From assembly GCA_021808195.1 (NCBI GenBank), contig JAKBCE010000086.1:1-10132 (forward strand): a stretch of 10,132 bases of DNA, read 5' to 3'. The notes below the pieces were generated by a model. It was given only the letters and a program-made list of their open reading frames with translations. It was not told the DNA's origin and searched no databases. Position numbers and translations under genes: made by a program. Origin of the DNA: Pseudomonadota bacterium. GTDB taxonomy: Bacteria > Pseudomonadota > Gammaproteobacteria > Steroidobacterales > Steroidobacteraceae. This document shows positions 1-5,023 of this stretch, piece by piece; positions within the stretch are counted from its first letter, which is position 1; each line of letters opens with the position of its first letter.

Positions 1-347
1 TCTTCACGCACTTCGTGCCCGGGATCGCGCTGAATGTCGCCTTCGTCGTGCACTCGGAAGAAGCGCTGCTCGCGACCGGGTTCATCTTCATCTTTCACTT
101 CTTCCACAACCATTTCCGCCCGGAGAAGTTCCCGATCGACGTCTCGATTCTCACCGGCAGAGTTCCGCTCGAGCGCTTCAAGGAGGAACGTCCGTTGCAG
201 TACGAAGCCCTGGTGCGCGAGGGCAGACTCGAGGCGGCGATCGTCCCGCCCCCCTCAAAAGGGCTGACGGTGATCTCGGTGATCTTCGGTCTGGCAGTGG
301 TGATCACCGGCGTGGCGCTGATCGCGCTCGTGATCTTCGCCGGGTAA
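1..347 (+). CDS. C-terminal part of a membrane cytochrome b, CbcL-like b-type domain (5' end outside window)
   Basis: The first complete codon is at position 3 and the frame runs open to a TAA at 345-347, giving about 114 residues with the N-terminus missing. Two hydrophobic segments are visible, one just before the motif HFFHNHFRPEKFP and one at the extreme C-terminus (GLTVISVIFG onward). The His-rich HFFHNHF at the end of a helix, followed by RPEKFPID, a TGR and a KEERPLQYE stretch, is what I recall from the b-type domain of CbcL-like inner-membrane proteins, which oxidise menaquinol for extracellular electron transfer. It also fits the wider formate dehydrogenase gamma/cytochrome b561 type group. 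The histidines are probable haem b ligands. The recognition is from memory of the family signature, and the missing N-terminus would show whether a multihaem c-type domain is fused. It ends into a strong hairpin shared with the convergent cytochrome c gene. Confidence 0.6.
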   Translation, partial: FTHFVPGIALNVAFVVHSEEALLATGFIFIFHFFHNHFRPEKFPIDVSILTGRVPLERFKEERPLQYEALVREGRLEAAIVPPPSKGLTVISVIFGLAVVITGVALIALVIFAG

Positions 348-382
348 ATGCAACACTCCGATGTGCACGGCGGCCGTCAAAC

Positions 383-415
383 GGGGAGAGGCCGGGAGAT
401 CCCGGCGCTCTCCTC
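383..415. terminator. Bidirectional hairpin between convergent cytochrome genes
   Basis: GGAGAG (385-390) plus GCCGGG (391-396) pairs with CCCGGC (401-406) plus CTCTCC (408-413). The loop is AGAT and one base, G407, is bulged, giving 12 base pairs extendable by a G-T and a G-C pair. It lies 37 bases past the stop of the cytochrome b gene and just past the stop of the minus-strand cytochrome c gene, as expected for a shared transcription terminator. There is no clear T-tract on either side, so a classical intrinsic terminator is not proven. Confidence 0.55.
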
Positions 416-423
416 CTGCCGTC

Positions 424-702
424 TCATTTATTGGCTTCTTGCGCCCAATAGGCCGCGACGTCCGCCATTTGCGCCTCGGTCAGGGTCAGTTTGCGCGGGT
501 GCATGACCTTTCCGGCCACCACCTGATGAATCAGCGCATCGATCTGCGCGGCGCTCTTGCCCTTCCAGCTCGCCGGATCGTGGCACGAACTGCAGACCTG
601 CGCGACGATCTTTCCGCCCGCAGCCGCATCCGCTGCCCGCACCGCCGCGGACGCGCTGAGCGCGGCCGCAATGGCAATCACGACCATGGTATGTCTGAGC
701 AT
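424..702 (-). CDS. Small periplasmic monohaem c-type cytochrome
   Basis: The product is 92 residues. An N-terminal signal peptide (about residues 1-23, ending A-V-R-A before ADAAAGG) sends it to the periplasm. One CSSCH haem-binding motif lies at residues 37-41. Met67, in KVMHP, is the likeliest distal axial ligand, and a C-terminal helix (ADVAAYWAQ) is typical of class I cytochromes c. At about 69 mature residues it is a minimal single-haem electron shuttle. The start is ATG at 702, because GGAGG at 711-715 lies 8 bases upstream. The in-frame TTG at 708 is almost on top of that ribosome site, so it is rejected. The gene stands alone on its strand, convergent with the cytochrome b and divergent from the UbiA-family gene. 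A role ferrying electrons between an inner-membrane oxidoreductase and MtrA is inference from context. Confidence 0.85.
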   Translation of the reverse strand: MLRHTMVVIAIAAALSASAAVRAADAAAGGKIVAQVCSSCHDPASWKGKSAAQIDALIHQVVAGKVMHPRKLTLTEAQMADVAAYWAQEANK

Positions 703-709
703 GCTCAAT

Positions 710-715
710 CCCTCC
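710..715 (-). promoter_or_regulatory. Ribosome binding site fixing the cytochrome c start
   Basis: GGAGGG read on the minus strand, with 8 bases between GGAGG and the ATG at 702. It leaves only one base before the upstream TTG at 708, so it favours the ATG. Confidence 0.7.
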
Positions 716-736
716 GCCTCAATGACTGGCGCTATC

Positions 737-753
737 TGACTCCGTTGGAGTCA
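737..753. promoter_or_regulatory. Perfect 17-bp dyad, candidate operator in a divergent promoter region
   Basis: TGACTCC (737-743) and GGAGTCA (747-753) form a perfect 7-base inverted repeat around GTT. The half-site centres are 10 bases apart, about one helical turn, as in operators bound by dimeric regulators. It lies 34 bases upstream of the cytochrome c start and 122 bases upstream of the UbiA-family start. It could also form a short RNA hairpin, but no T-run follows. No regulator gene is visible, so the bound protein is unknown. Confidence 0.4.
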
Positions 754-788
754 TGGCGCGAATACGTAGTACTGCCTAGCGCGCACCG

Positions 789-805
789 CCCCGCGGCTTG
801 CGGGG
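789..805 (+). repeat. GC-rich hairpin in the leader of the UbiA-family gene
   Basis: CCCCGC (789-794) pairs perfectly with GCGGGG (800-805) around GGCTT. A second short pair, GGACC at 804-808 with GGTCC at 822-826, follows and could form an alternative structure. If transcription starts upstream, this would sit in the 5' untranslated leader. In such GC-rich DNA, short stems are common by chance, and no riboswitch class is recognised. Confidence 0.25.
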
Positions 806-860
806 ACCTCCGGGGCCGCGCGGTCCGATCGACGACATCCATCAGCTCATACTCCGATGC

Positions 861-866
861 AGGGAG
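861..866 (+). promoter_or_regulatory. Ribosome binding site fixing the UbiA-family start
   Basis: AGGGAG with 9 bases to the ATG at 876. It supports this start over the upstream in-frame TTG at 798 and the in-frame ATG at 888. Confidence 0.65.
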
Positions 867-875
867 CCGGCCCCC

Positions 876-1859
876 ATGAATCACCCGATGACCACACGGC
901 CGCCCGAACCGACCGTCGCGACCCTCTCCGGTAGTTCACTGTCGGCGCGTCTGCGGCGATTGTTCCTCGCGACGCGGCCCGCCTTCGCACCCGCGTCGCT
1001 CGCCCCGGTGCTCCTCGGCAGCGCCTGGGGTGGCCGCGTCGCCGGTCGCTTCCTCTGGCTACCGGCACTGCTGGCCCTGCTCGCCACGCTGCTGGTGCAT
1101 TTCGGGGCCAACGTGCTGAACGATGTGGCCGATGAGCTTTCGGGCGCCGATCGCGGCAACGACGAGCGGATCTTCCCGTACACCGGCGGCTCCCGGTTCA
1201 TTCAGAACGGGCTGCTGAGCGTCCAGGAGATGACGGCCTGGGGCGCCACGCTGCTCGCCGGTGCCGTGATCCTCGGCATCGTGCTCGCGGATCTGCGCGG
1301 CGCCGGCGTGATCGCCTTCGGGCTGGTGGGCGTGACGCTCGCCATCGCCTACTCCCTGCCACTCGCCCAGCTGGCGGCGCGCGGCCTGGGCGAGACGGCC
1401 ATCGCCGTCGCCTTCGGCATCCTGCCCGTCACGGGTGCCGCCTGGCTGCAGAGCGGCCGGTTTGATGCGCAGAGCCTGCTGATCTCCATCCCCGTCGGGC
1501 TGTGGGGCGCGGCCATTCTCCTGATGAACGAGGTGCCCGACCGCGCCGCCGATGCGCGCGCGGGCAAGGCAACGCTGGTGGTGCGTTGGGGCGTCGCAGC
1601 CACCCGACGGCTGTACCTCGCACTGCAGTGGGGCGCGTGCGCAGCATTCGTGCTCGCCGCTGCACTGCGCTGGGTTCCGCTCTGGTCGGGGCTGTTCGCG
1701 CTCGCACTGATCCCGGCGGGATGGCGCGCCGCGGGCGCGATCCGCGAGGACGCCACGCGTCCCGAACTCACCCGTGGCATTCAGACGACGCTCGGCATTC
1801 ATCTGGCCGGCTCGGCACTGCTCCTGACGAGTGTCCTGTGCTCGCTGCTGCTGCGCTGA
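876..1859 (+). CDS. UbiA-family prenyltransferase, MenA-like (probable menaquinone biosynthesis)
   Basis: The product is 327 residues, the usual length for MenA-type enzymes, with about eight or nine hydrophobic segments starting near residue 37. Both Asp-rich prenyl-diphosphate/Mg2+ sites of the UbiA superfamily are present. The first is NDVADELSGADRGND around residues 82-96 (N82, D83, D86, D92, D96), followed by YTGGSRFIQNGLLS. The second is NEVPDRAADARAGKATL around 218-233 (N218, D222, D226), followed by VVRWG. The GGSR and GKxTLxVRxG blocks are those of the 1,4-dihydroxy-2-naphthoate polyprenyltransferase (MenA) branch rather than 4-hydroxybenzoate UbiA. The predicted role is attaching a polyprenyl tail to a naphthoquinone precursor in the inner membrane. 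Its stop lies 21 bases from the convergent mtrB stop. A location beside electron-transfer genes suggests a quinone supply dedicated to that pathway, but this is inference, as is the exact aromatic substrate. Confidence 0.8.
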   Translation: MNHPMTTRPPEPTVATLSGSSLSARLRRLFLATRPAFAPASLAPVLLGSAWGGRVAGRFLWLPALLALLATLLVHFGANVLNDVADELSGADRGNDERIFPYTGGSRFIQNGLLSVQEMTAWGATLLAGAVILGIVLADLRGAGVIAFGLVGVTLAIAYSLPLAQLAARGLGETAIAVAFGILPVTGAAWLQSGRFDAQSLLISIPVGLWGAAILLMNEVPDRAADARAGKATLVVRWGVAATRRLYLALQWGACAAFVLAAALRWVPLWSGLFALALIPAGWRAAGAIREDATRPELTRGIQTTLGIHLAGSALLLTSVLCSLLLR

Positions 1860-1880
1860 GCGGCCCGCGCAACACTCGAC

Positions 1881-4013
1881 TCACAGCCGGTAGATGAACG
1901 AGACCGCGACACTGTCGAGCGTGTAGCGGTAGGGCTGCTCGCCGAGGGCGAGCAGCAGCGGAATCGTCGTCGGATCGACCCCCTCGAGCGCCCAGTCGCT
2001 CGAGCCGAACTGGTCCCGGCGATACTGTGCGCGCAGCGTCAGCGCGGCCGACCAGCGGTAGTCCAGATCAGCCTTGGCGGTATCGAGCGTGCTCGAGGCC
2101 TGAGGAAAGGCCTGCGGTCCCCCGCTCGAATTCAATCCGGTATCGCTGCGCGCGCGCGCATGGACGTAATCGGCCTTCATTCGCCAGCGCCGGCTCACGG
2201 TCCACGTCCCGCCCGCACCGGCGCTCCAGAAATACTCCCCTTCGCGCGCCTGCCACGGGATCGTCGCCGGCAGTTGCAGGGCGTACTGGGAAGCCTGCAG
2301 GTGCTCGTAGCTGCCGTTCAGGTACACACTCGTGGCCTTGAGCGGCGTCCAGGTCAGCGTCGTGGAGAGCTCACGCTGTCGCCCGTCGCTCAAACCGAAT
2401 TGTGAGCGCCGGTATGCCTCGGTAGCCGCCGAACCGTCAATCGCCCACGCGAGGGTTGCCGCGATCGCCCAGGTCGCACGCAGTTGCAGGAACTCACTGT
2501 CGCGCGGGGCATAATCGTAGGCCAGCAGCAGCGGATTCTCCCCAACGGGAAGCGCGGCAGCGTTGAACGCAGAGGCATCGCGCCGCGCGCTGCCGCCCTT
2601 GAGACTCACGCTGACGGCCGCCAGCGGCACAAGGGTCACCTGCCCCCAGCCGCGCTGCTCGCTCGATGAGCTCAGCACCTGACCGGGAGAGAAGTGAGTA
2701 TGGACGTAGGTTCCGCCAATGCCCACGCGCAACCAGCGCCACAGGTGGTAATCGGCCCTGCCGGAGAGCCGCGTGCGATCCCGCCCGAACCGCGGCGTCA
2801 GATACGTGCCGCCGGGCAGCGTGTCGGTCACGACGTACGGAATCAAAAGCACTGCCGTGTGATCGTCGTGTCCGTCGTAGAGGGCCCGCCCGCGCAGTTC
2901 GAGCCGCTCCGCCGGCTGCAGCGCCACGGTCAGCGCATCGTGAGTCAGATCGAGATCCCCGGGGAGCGAGCCCGGCAGCGACAGCGGCAACGAGGCCAGA
3001 GTGCTGCCAGAGACAAATGAGCCCTCCTGCGCAAGCCGACCGGCGGAGGCGAGATACGTGAGCACACCGGACCACACCGGCAGAATCACCTGGCCGGACA
3101 CCGCCAGCTGCTGCAAGTCGTTGTTCGGTGCGCCCGAAAGCAGTCCCGTGGTCGCGCCGGGCACGATGGGCAGATAGGGGTTCTGGAATGCCAGCGCGTC
3201 GATCCCGTCGTGGTACCACGACCCGTCGTAGACCAGGCGCACGCTCAGGCGCCGAGCGCTCCAGAGTGCGCCGGCATGGACATTGTCGGTCCGATCGTCG
3301 ACCGGCTCGGGCAGCTGCAGCGCCTCGGTGAGGAAGCTCGCGCCGGTGGCTGCCATTCCGGTGCGCTGCGCATGGCTGAATTTAGCGAAAAGTGTCCACT
3401 GCGCGCCGAGGAAGACCTGGCCGCTCAAGGCCACCGTGCGGCGGTTCGTGCCGATGTGCACCGGCGCGAGGCTCGAGCCCACCGCGCTCATCCCGGCCGT
3501 TGAATTTGCAGTCACCCAATCGGCGGGTAGAACAAGGCGGTCCGGGGCGGCCTGCCGATACGGCGTGAGCGTCCCATCGTATTGACGGAACGGCTGCCCC
3601 TGATAGGTCAGGCGCAATTGGAACATACCCTCTTCGCCGGCCGTGACCCGCAGTCGCCTCGAATCCAGCCCCAACCGCTCGAGCGAATAACTGCCGTATG
3701 CGCCCCCCGCCGTTCGCCAGCGGCCGCTGCCATCCGCCTCCAGGTACGCACCGTTGTGGTCGATGCCACTGTAACGTCCGGCGCCCGCATTGGCGCCATT
3801 TGCATAGAGAACCCCGCCTTGCACCTTCGTCTTCTCGCCGCGGTAAAAAACGCAACGTGAGCAGGTCCACGCGGAGGTATCAGGGCGAGGCGGCGCCGCC
3901 TGTGCCACCCGCCCGGCCAGCACGGTACCCACGGCGACGGCCACCAGCGCAGCGCAGCGCGTGCTCCGCTCGATCCGACATGCCCCTGCCCGTGACTCGT
4001 TGCGGCCGTGCAT
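1881..4013 (-). CDS. mtrB: MtrB/PioB-family outer-membrane beta-barrel of a decahaem conduit
   Basis: The product is 710 residues, near the roughly 700 of Shewanella MtrB. A signal peptide with a basic N-region ends about residue 39 (AQA before APPRP). A CXXC motif (CSRC, residues 51-54) follows directly, in the place where MtrB proteins of metal-reducing Gammaproteobacteria carry theirs. The rest is rich in alternating polar and hydrophobic stretches with aromatic girdles, as expected of a large beta-barrel. It ends in an amphipathic strand, SVAVSFIYRL, and near the end carries GVDPTTIPLLLALGEQ, which resembles the family C-terminus. The barrel would sheath the periplasmic MtrA-type cytochrome and dock the surface MtrC-type cytochrome. 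Start choice: ATG at 4013 has AGGAG 5 bases upstream, formed over the TAG of the upstream cytochrome gene. The frame is open to 4178, but that extension would overlap the cytochrome gene and precede the signal peptide. Confidence 0.88.
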   Translation of the reverse strand: MHGRNESRAGACRIERSTRCAALVAVAVGTVLAGRVAQAAPPRPDTSAWTCSRCVFYRGEKTKVQGGVLYANGANAGAGRYSGIDHNGAYLEADGSGRWRTAGGAYGSYSLERLGLDSRRLRVTAGEEGMFQLRLTYQGQPFRQYDGTLTPYRQAAPDRLVLPADWVTANSTAGMSAVGSSLAPVHIGTNRRTVALSGQVFLGAQWTLFAKFSHAQRTGMAATGASFLTEALQLPEPVDDRTDNVHAGALWSARRLSVRLVYDGSWYHDGIDALAFQNPYLPIVPGATTGLLSGAPNNDLQQLAVSGQVILPVWSGVLTYLASAGRLAQEGSFVSGSTLASLPLSLPGSLPGDLDLTHDALTVALQPAERLELRGRALYDGHDDHTAVLLIPYVVTDTLPGGTYLTPRFGRDRTRLSGRADYHLWRWLRVGIGGTYVHTHFSPGQVLSSSSEQRGWGQVTLVPLAAVSVSLKGGSARRDASAFNAAALPVGENPLLLAYDYAPRDSEFLQLRATWAIAATLAWAIDGSAATEAYRRSQFGLSDGRQRELSTTLTWTPLKATSVYLNGSYEHLQASQYALQLPATIPWQAREGEYFWSAGAGGTWTVSRRWRMKADYVHARARSDTGLNSSGGPQAFPQASSTLDTAKADLDYRWSAALTLRAQYRRDQFGSSDWALEGVDPTTIPLLLALGEQPYRYTLDSVAVSFIYRL
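1934..1956. repeat. 10-bp perfect hairpin inside the 3' end of mtrB
   Basis: GCTGCTCGCC (1934-1943) is the exact reverse complement of 1947-1956, separated by three bases. In the mtrB message it lies about 55 bases before the stop and encodes part of LLLALGEQ. On the other strand it lies 75 bases past the UbiA-family stop. The stem could slow or stop readthrough from ubiA, or protect the 3' end of the operon message. It could also simply reflect conserved protein sequence in GC-rich codons. Confidence 0.4.
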
Positions 4014-4021
4014 GAGGACTC

Positions 4022-5023
4022 CTATCGCATCAGCGCACGCCCCGACGGGCTGTTCGAACCATGAATGCGCGAATGGCAGTTGACGCACCCTCCGACCAGC
4101 AGGTAAGGATTCGGCATGCCGTTCGGCAGCCCCTGCGGCCCGTACGGGACCGAGGGGTGGCCGGCTGCATCGTGACACTGCTGGCAGAGGATCGGCGGCT
4201 GCTCACTCAACAGCGCGGACACCACCGAACCGTGCGGCACGTGACAGTCCGCGCAATTGTCACTGACCGGCTGATGTTCCCAGAGAAACGGACCGCGCAT
4301 CTGGGCATGGCAGCGCGTACAGGTCTCATTCACCGTGTTCCTCACCAGCATCGCCGGTGCGCTCGAGCCGTGTGGATCGTGACACGAAGAACAGGTCATG
4401 GTCCCTTCCGGCACTGGATGATGGTAGGGCTTGAGAAATTGCGTCCGCACGGCCAGATGACATTTTCCGCACACCGCCGCCTGTGTCGCCTGCACGCGCA
4501 CCGGGTCGCTCGCCCCATGGATGCGATGACAGGCGACGCAGCTCACCCCATTGGCCGCATGCGCGCTGCCCGCCCAGTTGCGCCCGACTGCCGCGCGGTG
4601 ACAGCTCAGACACATCGCGTTCTGCCGTGCCACCGGCGTCGGGGAATGCGGCCCGAACACCACAATCCCGGCCGGCTTCATGCCCATCGCACGCACGTGC
4701 GCAGCCCCGGGTCCGTGGCACGCCTCGCATTGCAGACCGCCGGGACCGAACGGCCCCCGAGGGTCATTCGGACGTGCATGGGCCGTACGAAAGATCGCCT
4801 GAACGCTCGCATTCATCGCGTGACAGGCGAGACAGGTGTCCGCGCCCTTGGCGCTGTAACCCAATGCCGCCGGGCTTTCCAGCACCGTTGCGGCACCTGC
4901 CGGCCTTGCGCTCTGCAGGCCCGCCGCAGCCGCCCACGACGCCGTCAACGCGAACACCAGAGCGACCCGCGCCACCCCGCGACACAGCCGAATCGCGCCC
5001 ACGGGACACCTCTGGGCGTTCAT
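4022..5023 (-). CDS. mtrA: MtrA/DmsE-family periplasmic decahaem c-type cytochrome
   Basis: The product is 333 residues. Ten CXXCH motifs begin at residues 64, 99, 138, 162, 185, 211, 235, 257, 280 and 313, spread evenly over the chain as in MtrA/DmsE/PioA. A signal peptide spans about residues 1-34 (hydrophobic ALVFALTASWAAAA). MtrA-type proteins form a haem wire that inserts into the MtrB barrel and carries electrons between periplasm and surface. Several motifs are followed by D/V-PHG or R-IHG (for example CSSCHDPHG, CADCHVPHG), supplying extra His residues as distal haem ligands. The start is ATG at 5023, which overlaps the stop of the upstream mtrC gene as ATGA, a sign of translational coupling. 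The frame is open further upstream to 5209, but that part lies inside mtrC and encodes no signal peptide. The mtrB gene follows after 8 bases. Confidence 0.92.
   Translation of the reverse strand: MNAQRCPVGAIRLCRGVARVALVFALTASWAAAAGLQSARPAGAATVLESPAALGYSAKGADTCLACHAMNASVQAIFRTAHARPNDPRGPFGPGGLQCEACHGPGAAHVRAMGMKPAGIVVFGPHSPTPVARQNAMCLSCHRAAVGRNWAGSAHAANGVSCVACHRIHGASDPVRVQATQAAVCGKCHLAVRTQFLKPYHHPVPEGTMTCSSCHDPHGSSAPAMLVRNTVNETCTRCHAQMRGPFLWEHQPVSDNCADCHVPHGSVVSALLSEQPPILCQQCHDAAGHPSVPYGPQGLPNGMPNPYLLVGGCVNCHSRIHGSNSPSGRALMR

Noticed and set aside
798..875. N-terminal extension of the UbiA-family protein from the TTG at 798
   Set aside because: The added residues are Pro/Arg-rich, and AGGGAG at 861-866 clearly serves the ATG at 876.
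1059..1802. Minus-strand open frame opposite the UbiA-family gene
   Set aside because: The plus strand carries both Asp-rich motifs and membrane segments. The minus-strand product is a hydrophilic Arg/Gly/Gln-rich shadow.
2145..2160. Alternating GC run in mtrB
   Set aside because: It is short, in frame and encodes Arg-Ala repeats. It looks like ordinary GC-rich codon use rather than a functional repeat.
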